64,000 nucleotides of DNA from Smittia aterrima (GCA_033063855.1 CP093830.1:4588854-4652853); one strand, 5' to 3'. Shown: positions 1 to 14,721, numbered from the stretch's first letter. Program-made: numbers and translations. The notes: generated by a model from the sequence alone, not told the origin.

Positions 1-1458
1 TGTAATGTAAATATTCCCGAAAATTTTAGTCATAAAGTTTCTCTCGAATTTCGTCTTCAATTTTCAGAAATTGAACTTTGCGAATTCTAAAATTTTGTGG
101 CCGATAAAAAAGTTTTCAGCTCACAAAAATTTCTCATATCAACGACGAGATGGAATGAAATGCCCTGGAGACCTTAGTTCCATCGTCGGTCAGAAATATT
201 TTGCGGCTTCAGCTCTTAATTCAAAAAATTAAAACCTTTTCCTCCTCTTTCCAGTTCAGCTTGATAAAATGATATTATTAATTAAAAATCGATAGCGAGC
301 ATTAATCTTTCGAGGCCAAACATTCTCGAAGCTAAGTAGGTGAAACTCGGGGTTATAATCGAAAAGTAGGATGGAAAAGTTTTTCTCTCAACAACAGTCG
401 TTAATGGTAAACTGTGATTAAATTGAATTAAACTTTCGCTAGAACTTAAAACCCAAGCGATAATTTATGGGAGAGCTTCGGAAACGACTCTAATAACTCG
501 CTTGTCCTCATCGAGAATTCATGAATTCTCGTTCACAAAAAGCTGTTCTTGATTCGATCAGAAGTTCAGGCAATTTGAACTCATGGCATTTGAATGCACG
601 ACCGATGGGAATTAAAAGTTTATTCAGACGACAGACAATCACTTCCATCCAGTCGAGGGAGGTGCGACGTGGAATATAAAATTTGAAAACTTTTTTTTTT
701 CTTCTCTCTCTCTTGCACTATCAGAGATTCGTCTCTATTGACATTTTATCATGTAAATTTACGTGTTATGAATGTTAAATAATCCTTTGAAATGCACTGG
801 TTGGCTTATCTTTACATTTGCTCTCTCATCTCTCAACTAAACTCGTCGAGAGATCCAAAGAAAAATTCAACGTGTGAAATTTATGATTTTTTTCTTCTTC
901 CAATCCACTCAGTTCCATTCACATATTCATGTGCAATAATATTTTTCGGTTGCATCGTAGTTGTCGCTTGTGCGAGAAGTCGAAAGCTTCCTCTCGGATA
1001 TTCCAAACCTCCCACGGGATTCGAGAAGCTAAATCCAGTCTGGTGTGATGTTTTTTCTCGGGCCATTAATCAATTTTTCTGCCTTTTTTTAATGGCTCGA
1101 ATGGGACTCGCTGTTTGCTCGTTCCGAGCAAGAACTCAGTAGAAATAACAAAAAAAAAACATTTCCTAACAGGTTGAGAAGCGACTGCCAACTAGAGACT
1201 CCCCAGGGGAAGAAATCAAAACAAAACATCAACGTCGGACAAGCAAACAGAGGCTGGCAGGATTTTTTGTGCTTCCCGAGATTTGTGCCAGAAGTTAAAT
1301 AGAAGAATTTTTATGATTTATCCGTCGTTCCAATCAGCACTGGCTTTTGTGTGCATTTCCCTTATCAAGCGACACTCTGTCAAGTTTTGTTTATCGAGAT
1401 TAGGATCTTTCTCTCTGAGAAATTGTTTGTTAAACTCAAATGACATTCTCGTTCTTAC
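1..1458. other. No gene seen; probable intron of the DIP gene
   Basis: This stretch lies on the 3' side of the Ig1 exons on the minus strand. It contains only short, low-quality reading frames and no recognisable Ig2 exon, so it is best read as intron between Ig1 and the next DIP exon beyond the window edge. Confidence 0.5.
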
Positions 1459-1967
1459 CTTGCACATCGATGCATCCGATTTGTTTTCTCATCGGACTAG
1501 CATTTATTTGGCACATGTAGCAGCCGCGGTCTGATTCGCGCAGTTGCTTAATCCGCAATCTCCACGTTCGCATATCTTCGTGAACGACACTAATGCGGAC
1601 ATTGTGAGTAACGACACGTTCCTCTAATGCTAGCACGGTCTGATCACTTGCACGTAACCAACCGACCTATAAAGAGAAGCGAAAGAATGATGAAAGAAAC
1701 GTCGCCTGAGGTGTATGCTGTATTTTATTATTATTGTGCAATCTCGGTCGTAAAATTGAAAGAAGAATTTGTTACGATCGTTTTGGAGTGTGGGGGCGAG
1801 GAGTTGTGCAAGGGAAAAATCATAAAAGATTCATTCTCTCACCTTGTATCTGCCGAGATTTCTAACAGAGCAAGTTAAAACAGCTTCTCTCCCGGCTGGA
1901 AAGGTGACGTTCTGTATCGTCCCTTCAAACTCTGGCAGCTCTGAGTCTAATCCTTGGAGATTTATTT
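1459..1967 (-). CDS. DIP/lachesin-family Ig-domain cell-surface protein, two internal exons (partial)
   Basis: Two exons (1843-1967 and 1459-1666) join in frame across a 176-nt intron to encode nearly all of one V-type immunoglobulin domain. The first exon carries an IQNVTFPAGREAVLTC-type strand with the B-strand cysteine. The second has VGW, a long loop ending in TWRLRIKQL, and ESDRGCYMCQIN with the F-strand cysteine, followed by KQIGCIDVQ. This is the Ig1 pattern of Dpr-interacting proteins, GPI-anchored or membrane neuronal proteins that pair with Dpr partners in synaptic matching. Splice sites are clean: acceptor AG at 1968-1969, donor GT after 1843, acceptor after 1667, donor after 1459. 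The first exon enters with two bases of a split codon, so at least one upstream exon (signal peptide) lies at higher coordinates. Ig2, Ig3 and the membrane anchor lie below position 1 or in unseen exons. An extra cysteine replaces the tryptophan many DIPs have before YMCQIN, and a second follows in GCIDV. The exact DIP paralogue is not assigned. Confidence 0.85.
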
Positions 1968-4900
1968 CTGAGAACAAGAAAAGCAGAAAACAAAAATTAA
2001 TTTTAAAAGATTCTGTCGACCCGCTTTAATATGTTTTCACTTTGATTGACATCGGTCTTAGGTGAAAAAGGTTAGAGACAAAGCGTTTTCCTTACAGGAA
2101 ATTTTGTTCTTCACGAGGAAAAATAAATCTGTCCCTTCAAGGTGCATGAGGAGAGACATCGCAAATTATTAACTTCTTGTCTCACCATCATCAACAACAA
2201 GAGTCTAATTAAACGCTCGTTTAATTGCTCGCAAATCGCTCTTTTGTTGATAAAAATGATTCAATCTGCCGTCTCACACCAAATGCGTTTGTAAACATAA
2301 ATTGACGTGAGTCGCTGTCATGAGAAACATGGAAATAATGAACATGCAAACAAGAGCGGGGATTGATGAAGTCAAAAGTTTTGTCGAACGTGAAAAAAAA
2401 AGATTGTGAGCTTGTCGTGTCGAGTGGTGAAGTGAAAGAGCAGCAGTGGAAAGCATAGGAGGTTAATTTATGTTAATGCGATATTGAATGACGCATTGGC
2501 AATTTATTATTTAAATTTGCTGCGCTATTATAATTGTTTTTTGCTTCTCGTATCGCTCCAAAAGCCCATTATAGCTGCTGATAGTGTTAAACATCAACGA
2601 CTCGAGTAAAACGAGAAGAGAACAAGCAGCAACAGCAAAGCAGAAAAAAAATTAATAAGTTTTCCCAGGTAGCGGCAGATTATCCCGGAAATGAACTTTA
2701 TTTCCGAGTTATTATGCACTGCAGGTTGGTTGAGTTTAAAAATCGATAAACTTTTTAAAAGCTCTTTTGACAAAAGCTTTCGTCATGAGAAAGAATGAAA
2801 ACAAATTGTAACTTTGTTATGGGGGGGTGTCTGGCTCAGTGGTTCCTTTGACTTCAACGCAATCTTTTTGGTAAATTGAGGTTGGAAAATATATTTCTGT
2901 GTTTAAGCTTCATCCATAAATAAATTAAATAAATTGTTTGAACGCTGATAATTTGTAACAAAAGCTTTTAATTTGAAATCATAATATCAAACAAGTAAAT
3001 GTTTATCGAAATTTGTTGTAATGGAAGCTCGAAGAGCAGGAAAAATTGAGATTTTCAAACAGATAATGCAATGTAAATCCCTTGCGAGTCTGCTGAATAA
3101 TATTTATTAAATGAAAGTAATTTAAAAAGCCATTCATATAAAATAATTATCGGCGAGGACTGTGAGTTTCATTTAAGAGCGACGGTGATAATTTCATTTC
3201 ACTGATACCGCTTTTTGTTCTGTGTTTTTAGGGTTGTCCAGCCATTAATTTCGATTATTCCGTAATTTCTGGAAAGTTTTTATTTAAATTAAGCTCTCAT
3301 TCATTATGCACTTAATCAATAACTTTTATGATAATTTCAGCAATATTGGAATGGTCGAGTGTCGTTTAGCTCGACGCTGATTATGAATTCGAAGCTTTTA
3401 CAAGGCGCGAGACGAATTTTCCAAGCAATTTTCCTCGTTGCTTATTCATATCTCAAATTATAATTTTCATCTTGCTCTCTCGCGCTCTCTCTTCATTTCC
3501 TCGACTGTCACGTAATTTTATTCAAATCATTAACCCTCATAAGGCAACGAGCAAAAGTTAAATTAAATTATTGTTTTTATTTCAACAAACAGCGACGTCT
3601 GCCTTCAAATCATCCCAAAGAGCCTCGCCCCGTAGCTACTCAAGCTGGTAATTGTGTGTGTGTTTAATCATTTTATAAAATATTAAAGTTTTCACCATCG
3701 GCTTGTTTGCTTTGCGCTGTCTCTTTCGCCTTGATTATGATGTTGAAACAATACTGTACATGCTCCTCTTTCATTTGCATAATGCCGTGGAAAGGGCTCG
3801 GCTGATAATCAAACTTTTATTTTCATAATTGTGTTCAGACATTAATGTTATTCTTCATTCGTGTGTTATCAGCAGCCTTGCGAACCTTCTCGGAAGCCGG
3901 AGAGAAAGAAGAATTGTTTTTTAAAACGAGATAATTTAATAATGCGACCGAGCAAATTATAATTTTTTTTCGGGTCGCAATTCTGTGGCCAATTTATGTG
4001 ATTGTAGAACAGTTGTCTTTACAACAAGAGCAGCTTTCATCCCAAGGAGGAGAAAGATCCCGAAGAAGATTGTCATTGGGATAATTAAAGGGAAGCAAAT
4101 TAAATTATGAAGAACAACTGAAGACATTCGCGAGCTTTTAATTAAAGAGCTTTTATTTATATTGTTAAAAAATGTTGGCAAAGCAAATCAAACCCCGAGT
4201 TGTCCCTTCAAGCGATTAAATATTAAAGTTGAGGGGAGAAAACAAAACAAATCAATCTCACCTTTAAAGAGATCTCGTCATGGTAACAAAAAGAAAATAT
4301 TGAAGATAAAGAATCTTCTTATTTCCTAGGGATTCCCAAAAGATCAAAAAACAAAATCAAAGATTTCGAGGAATCAGTGGGAAGGAATCTTTATAGAATA
4401 ACATTCCGAACCATCCCCATCTCTCAATGGAAAAAAGCCATGAAATCAATATCGATTTAGCACAATTTAAGGCAAACGTCTTATAAATTCAGCAAACACT
4501 CCATTTAGCTTCATTAGACGAGTGTCGTAGTAGAGCATAGCAATGAAAAGACGCTTTTTATGTCTTCATCATCAGACATCCGAAGCGACTTTCTTTCTTC
4601 TTCTTCTACTCAACGAAAGATGATTACAGATGCTACAACAATTTTCTCTTTGTGAGACTTTTCAATAATACATTTCCCCCGATAAACAACGAGCGGAAAA
4701 GAAACAAAACAAAGAAGTTATTGTAGGAAATAATACAATAATACTGTTCTGCGAATGAGGAGCTTTCATTCTCCTTAGTTTCCTTTCGCTATCTTTTGAT
4801 GATGTCCCTGTGGAGATATTTTAAATAAATTGAATCGCTTGAAGCGTTTTGAGCTCGTGATGAAAACTTTCGCAAAAGTGTGGAATCGCTTTCATGACAG

Positions 4901-5424
4901 ACACGCTCGTGGGACTTTTTAAAATGGAATGTTTAATTAAGGGCAAAGTTTCAAGGTTTTCGAATCAATAAATTAAAGTTTGGGCGGAGTGGAACAAGTG
5001 AATGGAAAATCCATTAATGTCCTGAGAGCCTCGACTAGGATCAGAAGGTTAAACCTTTGCACCTTTCGGGATTTCAATATGCTCATTCGTACCCTTTTCA
5101 AGCCCATCTTCCGCTGACTTACGTCGACACAACAAAGCCGTAATCACCGTTAAAACAATTTACTAAATTGGCTTGTGAGTGGCCTTTTTCATTGTGTGAG
5201 CTATGGCTTTATCTCGCCCTCGAGACTACACACGAAATCACGACTTCTGAGACATTTCCCTCTGCTCAACACGATTTGCATAATTTTATGTAAATGTCGA
5301 CTCTTCCTTTTGCGTATTCTCATGTTTGACTTCTTGGCCAACTTTAGTCGATTCGCTAACGAATGCGATGACTTCTGCGAGTGGACAAAACAAGGAAACG
5401 ATAACAAATGTTTTGCGGATGACT

Positions 5425-5440
5425 TCTCTCTCTCTCTCTC
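5425..5440. repeat. (CT)n simple repeat
   Basis: Uninterrupted CT dinucleotide run of about eight units in AT-rich noncoding DNA. Confidence 0.9.
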
Positions 5441-8180
5441 ACTCACTTACTCGGTTTGACACGCAACATCGACTAAATCTTTCAGGAAGCAACAAAGAGG
5501 GTTGTTTATGGGATTTAATTAAACATAATTTCTAGACATAAATTCGAAAGGCTAAGCGACGGACCAAAGAGTTAACCGAATACATCTCGTCAAACTCTTT
5601 TTTTCACTTCCCACTCGTTTTAGCGCAAAATAGAAAAGTTGTGATTTATTTTGAAATATTCGGAGGGAACCTTTTTTACTCGACAAGCCCCAAGCTGCTC
5701 AGTTTGTTGCGCCAAAAGAGTTTTCTGGGTCATGTTTTAGTGTTTTCAATCTCTATCTCTCTCGCTCACTCTATGTCTCTTTTGGGAAAAGAACTGAAGA
5801 GATGACGAGAAACGCGCCGTATTTCTTAAATTAGAAGGCTTAAAGGGATCTTAGCTTTCGCGTTGCGTAATCAATCTTCATTGCTGAACGAGGATGACAA
5901 AGAATTAATTATAAAAGTTCTCATTTACCTGCTAATGATTGCGACGAACCCTGAAGACGCAGAGGATTAGCGATGTATATCAAGAATATTAGAAAGTTTT
6001 TTACACCCATCGCTGCTGACAATTTCCGCAACAAGAGACTTTCTCTGCTTCCTTGGCTCCCGCCTTCTCTCGCTTTTTATGCGAATTTAATGCCCGAACT
6101 TTTTTCACAAAATTTAAAGTCTTCTCTTGACACTAAAGTTCATGAAATACATTTTATCACACACTTTAAAGAGTTTTCCTTATTGCACACGACTCCAAGA
6201 TTATGTAAATTTTTGAGCTTCATTTGGAGAAGGGCGTTGGAAACTTCATAAAAGTTTCTTTATCTGAAAAAAGAAGAAAAAGATTTTTTTGTCATTAGGA
6301 TTTCTTTTCAAGTCTTTTCGAAGAAAATATGTTGAAATATTTTGTGAGGATGGTTGTCAACTAAGGGTCTGTTAGTAAATTATGTGGCTTTGCTCTTATA
6401 ACTAAACGACCTCTCTAAAGTTTGACGCAACTTTCGCTTTATCCCAAAAAATGTTCTCCAAGCGAAAACCAGAAACAGAAACGAAGCGCTCATGAGATTG
6501 CTCTTCGTTGCACAGAGAAAAAAACTAAAATTGCACAAAACACTACGAGAGCTGCACACCGAGTAGCATTTAATTTCATAAATAAATAAATACTGTCACG
6601 TTAAGCCGATAATGCATTTTCATTATTTGAATATCTTCATTGCCAGGCAGAACTAAAAACACTGCCGCCGTTTGTTCGTGTCTGCATCTCGACGAAAAAT
6701 ATTTTCAATTCTTTGAACGTCGAAGGAAATAAAATTCTAAAATCTGAATAAATTGCCACGATTTCTGTCAACATGTGGTCGTGTTTTCTGTCAATTCCTC
6801 CCCAGCCGTCAAATCGAAGAAAGAAAAGTTTTTCATAATCAAAATTAACATTTTCCACGTTCACCGAGGGTTTACTTGTGAGCGGGATTTGACATCACCA
6901 GGTGACGCTTAAATTAGTTTTATTAACATTTCCTTTCTCTCCTCTCGCTCCTTAGCTTTTGTTCCACGAAAGTCCAAGCGAAAAAAATATCATAAATCTA
7001 ACTCAACATGTTTGACTGCCTCAATAAGATTTAGGAAAACAAATTTTCTAATTTTTGTTGGCAAATTACTTTTCTTTCCCTTTTTCCGTTCGCCGCGCTT
7101 CGCTTGTGGAGAGCGTAAAGTAAATGCTTGACGACCGTAACAAAGAGTTTGCGATTTCAACTGTGAAAATGGCATAAAACAATCCTAATAATAATAATCT
7201 TACAAATTATAATAAAGTAATCAAATAAATTTAAACTTCTACGTTGTCGACTTCCTCCTTCCGACCGAAAAAAGAAACACGTTGTCGATCGGGAGGGTGA
7301 ACAGCAGTAGCGGCGGCTAAAACGGCAATAAAGCGAATAAATTACAATACTTCTGTGCGATCTTAAAGTGAAAGTTTCAAGCATTAAAAAAGTTCCGATG
7401 GAAGGAAAGGCAATGGAGCTTTAAAGCCTCCCAGGGTAAATTTATTTGCTTTCTGTATAAATTTGGTTTTCGGCAAATTTCTTATGTTTTACAACCGTGA
7501 ATCATTGTAAATTTATGAGATTCAAGCCTTCACCTGAATCAAAATACAACAATACGAATACTTCTCGAATTCGAAATGAAAACATGTATCGACTTATGAA
7601 AACATCTTGTTAGCTTCTTCACTCGTTGTTTGACATGAGATTTTCTCATCATACTTAAGAGAGAACAATTAATTTGGAACTGTACGAAGTTAATGTCACG
7701 AAGGAAAAAAGTTTTTTTCTCTTTAATGGTCAACCCTTGTCTAACCATCATCAACCACTGAATTAAAGAACATTTAATCAGTTGAAAATTGTTTGTTATT
7801 AGTTGAGACTTTCCCACGCATAGCAAACGATATCGAGTTTCGTTCGATGTTTGTTCAGTTGAGTGCAGAGACGTTCGACTAAAATTTTAATTGATTTTCG
7901 GCTCAACAACAATTTGTTAATCTGCTTGCCGACAACAAAGTATTAAATTTCCGACAGTTTAGTTTACTCAGCAGAAATCTTTTATTTCCCTTTCCTTTGT
8001 TGATATTATATTGCAATTTCTCGCTCCGTCTATTGGAAGGAAGGAGTAGGATGATCTGAGGAAATTAATTTTCGTCTTAAGCAAGAACTATCACAAAAAA
8101 AAAACATAAAAAGATTTGCATCAAGCTTTGAGTAGAAAATTTAATTAACATTCAAGAATCAATGCTGCACTCTTTGCATT

Positions 8181-8203
8181 CGACGACGATGACGACGACG
8201 ACC
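8181..8203. repeat. (GAC)n-like trinucleotide repeat
   Basis: Imperfect CGA/GAC triplet run with one GAT interruption, in noncoding DNA. Confidence 0.85.
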
Positions 8204-11200
8204 AGTTTAGTTTAGTTCGCCTTGTCGTCTTCGTTTTTGTTCAATGATAATTAAAACAAAGAACTGGGCGGATCGGGTGGAAGTCGAGTGAACAAGATAT
8301 TTGCATGAAGAAGGGAGAGAGAAAGAAAGAAAAAAATGTAAATTCAATTACGCTGCTTTTTGTAATTAAAACTTTTCAGTCTTATCGTCTTATTTTCATC
8401 GAATTCATTACTGTAGTTCGCCTTCATCCGCTACAGTTTTTTCTTTCGCTTCTTTCCTTCGCCTTCATTCAATTATAAATTCTCTCTACTTTTGCAAAAG
8501 AAACTTATTTAGTTGTTATATCGAGAGTCCGCATGGAAATCCATAAAACAGTGAGGAAGAGAAACAGAAAAATGTTGTATTAAAGTTTCTAGATAAAAAT
8601 GGAAATGAATAAAGAACGAGGCAGTCAACAAACGTTCGGGGTTATCTGATGTCGAGGATGGCTTTCAATTTGAGAAAGTTTCCTGCTGCCCATTCTTACA
8701 TTCGTCGAACCATTCCCCGCTTTTTCGCCCATTCCGTCAAGTTCAAACTGAAAAGGGTCAGAAATCTAGCTAACTCTTCCTCCGAGCCACAAAGCCGATC
8801 CGCTCCCTCAGGCTCGTTCGTTCCAAATCGTGAGCAGACGACATTTTTCAAATTAAATTTGGAAAGGAGGAAAGAAAACAAAACAAAAGTGGAGGAAAAA
8901 CTTTTGAGAGATGTTGAATTTACAATTTTGATTGTTTTCCATGCTTTCAACCCGAAAACTTTCTGAAGTGATTACTCTTTTGTTTCGAATCCAACGTCCA
9001 TAGATCAACGATTATGTTGAGTGCTCATTTACTCGAGTGCTGCTCGCATTGAAAGAAACTGCCTCAGCTATGTCAGAACAAATCTTGACAAAAGCAAAAG
9101 ATTCATTTGAATAATCAAGATCACAATAAAAATACGACGAAGTGTTTAAATTTTTTATGTTTGCTTGCTCATGCATTTGAAAAGAAAAGTATCAGCAATT
9201 ACTGGATGCTAAAGGCGAAAAGGGGAGACGTTTGTATCTGAATTACTCGCAAGCAAAAAAAAAAAGGAAAATCGATGCCTTGCATGAACATTTTTCATCC
9301 TAAGCAAACAAGAGTAAGTTTAAATACTCAGACGGAAGTTCCTCTCGTAAATGTTCAAAAAGAGAAAACGGAAAACTTATGCAGCAAAGAAAATCCTTCT
9401 CAGCTGTAAACATTTCACGAGAATTTGTCAAAAGGAATTTGAATTTGTGTTTAATTCTTTCTCTCCTGCTTTTATTCATATGAATGAGAGAGAAGCAAAT
9501 ACAACATAATTCTGCTTTTCAAACCACTTAAATTTATGTCAGAAAAATTATGCTTCACTTCGGAATGGGATTAAATTAACAAAAGAAACTTGAGGCATTG
9601 CTTTTCTACGGTTGGCAAGAAGGCGGCTCGTATTCCTTTTTACTCACGTCAAAGCAACTTTGCATGTAAATAAACAGAAATATCATCGAGACAAACATTT
9701 CTTTTTCAGACGCACGAGGCGGCGATGTAAAAACAGAAAATTTTCCGTCTCGTAATTTGATGAAGCTCGTGAAACAGATTCCACTCAAAGTAATCAATCA
9801 AAATTATTTCAAATTCACGAATCCAGATGCAAAGCTTGATTGATATTAAAAATAATTCCAATTGAGAAATATTTCTCGTGTCGGCATCACAGAGAGAGTT
9901 CAAAGCTCTCACACACATCGCTGCATCTTTGATTGGCAAATTTGTATTAGAACGGAAAATTTGTACTTCAATCTCATTTCAATGTCTTGTGCATTCACAT
10001 TGGAATCGTTATTGGACACGTGCTTTGATGGATTAATGTACAAGATCAATTAAGAAGAAGAAGAGAGCTTGAAGGAAAATACAAGATAACGAGAAAGAAA
10101 GACAGATCTTTCTCGCTCTTGGATTGAAATCTAAATCTTGAAAGCTGCGCATACATGCGGAACGAATGGCTCGATTTGCGAGCAAAGTGAACGACGAGTC
10201 ACGTCAACAGGTTTTTGAAAAGAATCTCAAGCAGAAACGGGTAAAACATCCCCAAGGCTAAGTAAGCAAAGTCTTTAGAATTTCCATCACGGGCGAAGAA
10301 GAGCTCATTCAAGATTTAAGTGTTTCTTTCATGTTTCCCAATGACAAAAGAAAGGAAAACGTCGTGAAGGCAAATACTGAAGTTAGTTGTGAATTGCTTT
10401 GTTTCCGTTTAATCAAAGTTGAATGTTGTTGCGCCTAGAAGGCGAGAGTGTCAGGAAAAGTTGGCGAACGTGAATCACAACAGCAGCAAAATCACAATTT
10501 GAAAAAGTCATGAAATGTCCGAGGTGAAAGCGGAAATGACAAATCGAAATTGCTTTTTTTTATTTCTCGCTTGGCCCCATCCGCCGTCATGTTTGAATGT
10601 CACTTCAATTTTCGGTTTGTCACTTTAAAGCACGCGACGTTCCGTCATCCGTTGGCTCTTTATCTTCAATGCATTTTCATCGCCGTAGCCTTTTTCGCTT
10701 TACCAGATCCGGTCGATGTTTGTGAATCAAAATTTTTTTAGTCTCGAAAAGTCCTCAAAAAACTAAAATCAATGTTCGAAGCTTCGAAATGCTTCATCGT
10801 TGAAAAATATAAAGCGCAGACTGGAAATTGATCGCTTTTAATTTTGGAATCGCTTTTCGTTGCTTTCAACACGCAATAGGCATCGACGCTATCAATCGAA
10901 GGATTCCCATGGGCCATTTGCTCACAAAAGTCATTCACAACTTAATTAAATATCAATCAAGTTATCGTTGTACCGCATCAGGCAAACGGCAAAGAAACCA
11001 CACAAAAATGTCATTTGCCTTCACGCATAAACTTTTCTCCTCTCTTTTTGCCGCAGACCCTTTTTTGTCGTCATCGTCTCGCAAATTCAAATCTACTTCC
11101 TGCATGAAACCGATATCGGTTTTCCAATTGTAAAACCATAATGCCGCATTGAGGCGCTCATCATAAAATATTCATTCACAAAAATCCATGGCGGATCCGA

Positions 11201-12931
11201 CGGTCTGAGCTTTACGTTGCGTGGTGAGTGCTTGAATTGTCGTCTCGTTGCGAGAGTTATGTCGACGATAGCAGCGACGACGCCAAACAAATAAAGGTAA
11301 AATAATTAAAATTTTTGGGGAATTTAATGAAAATTTTGTGTCGAGTCACCTGTGCCATTCGCAGTTCCCCCAATTCAAACTGAACGCGACATTGGGAAAA
11401 CTTTTCACTGCGTGTTTGATCAAATATAATGAAAATTGAATATACTCTCTCTTCTCAAAACCGTAAAACCGACAATAAAAGGCTGAGAAAGAAAACAGTT
11501 TTCATTATAATTTCATTTCAATGATTCACACGAAGCTTTGCGATGCAAAATGTTTTTACTTTCTGTGATTACCAAGGTGACAGCTTCAAATTAAACGGAA
11601 TCATTTCTCTCGTGGTGTTGGTTGGACCAAGCTAGCTACATTATCATCAATAATTTGTTTCTAATCTCTTAAGCTTTTAATGCAATGATCGTCGTCGCTT
11701 CGTGCCACACGATTTTACGATTCTACTTGTCTATGTCGTCCTTAGTCGACTCTCTCTCTGATTGCCAGCCAGATTAGGAAATTTTTCTATCTCAAATCGC
11801 CTCAGATTTGCATAACGAATGAGGGCGAGAGAAAACCCATAAATACCCGGAGCTTTAGACATATTGTCATCTCTCCATCTCCTTCAGGCCGACGACAAGA
11901 AACAACATTGCGAGAATGGCATTTTTATGTCGTTCGATGTCTCGCGACCAACTGGCACGTTCTTCGAATTGTTTTCGAAGCATTTCTGTTCTGTGAAGCA
12001 GTTTTTCAACTTGAACGATCATCGTTGAGGGAGGAGAATGAGTGAGTCCATTTAAAGCTGCCCTGTTGGCCATAACGACTCTAATCTTTAACTGCCTATC
12101 TCTTTACGAGCCGTCGTGCATTCCAATTTTCATTCTCATGCGGAAATTAGAATGAAAATTCAATTATTCGTGCAAGCTCCATGAGAAAAAAAAATCTCTT
12201 TGCTTTATCATCGCAGAAAAAATCTCGCAGGCAGTTTCTTGAACCATTTCACGAAAAATTCACTTAAACTGCAAAAATCCCGATAAAGTTAATTGATTTC
12301 CATCAACAATTTTCCGACATTGCACTTTTCACATTGGATTTTTTTTAAAGGGCGATAGAAGAGAAGAACGAGGCGATGATGAATCTCCGCTTTATGCAAT
12401 TTTCGCTTGTTTCCTTCAACAAATTAGTTTCCCTCACGGAACTCATAGAAATCACTCGAGCTACGTGTGTGATAAATGATTTCGAGTATGAAATTTTTGC
12501 ATGCTCTCGTGCAGTTCATGTTGTGTGATGAAAACACATAAAGTTTCAAAGCAGCGCGAAAACTCCTTTGCCATTTAATTTTCGGAAAACTTTACATTCT
12601 TCGCGGTCTACGAGAGAGAATGAAAATTCATAAAAAAAATTCTCAATTTTTTCTGGTTTGTGAAGCGCCTTGAACGCTCTCGATCAGATACAGAACAAAC
12701 TATTAATTTTGTTTTCCTTTGACTGCACATTCTCATCCGATTCCGCTTGTGTGAGGATGAAAATTTATTTTTGTGTTCAGGATTTATTAGAGATGAGAAC
12801 ACTTGAGGTTCTATGAATGATTCCTCGCTTTCTTTTTATGGCGAAACGACATTTCAAAACTCAGAGCACTAAATGACATAATAAAATTATGACAATTTCA
12901 AAGTTTAAGAGGCCTCCCTCACATTGATTAA

Positions 12932-12948
12932 ACTCTCATATTGAGAGT
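12932..12948. repeat. Short perfect inverted repeat (7-bp stem, 3-nt loop)
   Basis: ACTCTCA and TGAGAGT arms flank a TAT loop. No gene is adjacent; it may be chance. Confidence 0.6.
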
Positions 12949-14700
12949 GTGCCATTAGGCAGAACGAGATTTTGCAGTTTGGATTTAAATCGTTATGTCT
13001 CTGTTCTCTCTCGTTCGTTCACACATTGCAAATTCCTTCGTGGGAATTTAAGGCTCGTTTCTCAAATTGTGGCTTTCGAGAATAGACGACGTCGACGACG
13101 ATGACATTATTTCAAACTCAGTGCAGTGACACGGAAATAATTCAGTCAAGCGCGAAGAGTTTGTTGCCATTAGAATGAATTAAAAGACAGGGAAAATCTT
13201 TGTTTAGCCTTTTGACTTCTTAAATATTGAACTCTACCCACGAACCAACAATTCTACTCTTCCGCCACGCAATTCATCCGAATTAATGGGAAAATAATGG
13301 AAACCCAGACGACTTTTCCCATTCATTCGTTCGTTCATAAACAGAACGACTTGGAATGAGAAGAAAGCCGAAAAGCCTTTACAACTCATTACTCTTTGTA
13401 TTTAAAACGATACTTAAGCACACTCTTAACGTAACAGAGTTGATGACACATTTGCTATGAAGTTGTGAGGTAAATAATAATTGAATTAAGAGGCGAGAAA
13501 GGTACGAGATGACAAACGCTTTCAAAGGCTTCGTCGAAGGGGTGACAGAGAGAATTATAATTATAATAGTCCTCCTCGAGGTGCGAGACACAGTGAGAGC
13601 TCAACTCTCGTTCGACAAACAATTAAAATTCAATTTAACACTTGAAGTCTATTTTGCCGGAGAGAAAATTCTGGTTTTCTTCAAAAGAAAATTATCTTTT
13701 CTGAATAATTTATTTCTCACCGGAAAAACACAATTTTCGTAAAGTTGAGCGGAGAAAAAAAGGTGATTTCAAATATTTGTGACACTTTGTTTACACAACA
13801 AAAGGCTCAATTTGTTGGCAGGTAGACGAGATCTCCGACTCGTCTTTCACAATCTTCCGAAAGTTTCTCGGAACTAAAGGGAAACTCAAGAAAACCTCGA
13901 CACTCAATACTTTTTCATTTCTTTAACTTGTACGCGTAATAAAGTCGGATCAATCACTCGCCTTGATCCAAACGCAGCTATGACAAATTAAATAAATTAT
14001 CCTTTTCATTGTTGTTTATCATTCATCATCGTTTTGATTAATGGCAACACTAAAACAATTTTTTTCCCTTATTTCCGTCCAACCGAACCGAACTTATCAC
14101 TGAGTGAGCTTGCGGGCAGAAAATCTTGACCGAAAATATTTTTTTCCTCTCCTCAAATTTCTTTACACGACCGTGAAACCGCGGGCGGAGATTACAGCGT
14201 TAACGTCTTATGCGAATTATCTTCCGATGCGAACTGATTCGAAAAATTCTCACTCGCTGAATTTTAGATGGCAAGTAACTCGATGCTCTAGATATCGCTT
14301 CCAGTTGATAGAAAATTGTTCCGAAAGAGAGAAATTCAGTGAATTCTCTAATGCAATGACATTGCTCGGGCATGCGCAGAGGATGAAGCGAAATGTTTAC
14401 TGCAAAAATGTTGCAATCAATTCTCATGATCATCAATGGACATTTTCTTTTGTAGATTTATCACGATCGGCTCAATCCCGGCAACAAATGTTAAATAACT
14501 CAATGAAATAAATCCCGACAATGTGCTAAATATGAATCGATTAAATTAACATGTTTCAACAATCTCTCCAAGTTTGTCTTCTCTTTCTATCACTTCGAAC
14601 ATATCATGACTCGTCCCAACAAGAAGAAAAGCATATTATGGCAAATTTAATAATATCGCTTCATCTTTTATGCATTATGTGTTGTATCAGAAGAATGGAA

Positions 14701-14721
14701 GAGAGCGAGAGAGAGAGAGAA
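14701..14721. repeat. (GA)n simple repeat
   Basis: GA-rich dinucleotide run with one GC interruption near its start. Confidence 0.85.

Noticed and set aside
2274..2456. Minus-strand frame with a hydrophobic, signal-peptide-like C-terminal half, as a possible DIP first exon
   Set aside because: Its available donors leave zero or two bases, but the Ig1 exon at 1967 needs one base from the upstream exon, so the frame does not join.
2824..2890. tRNA-like A-box TGGCTCAGTGG after a G-run
   Set aside because: No B-box (GGTTCRANNCC) at the right distance and the sequence cannot be folded into a cloverleaf with an acceptor stem.
14104..14511. 135-residue plus-strand ORF
   Set aside because: GTG start, no domain, no splice or poly(A) support, and composition like translated noncoding DNA.
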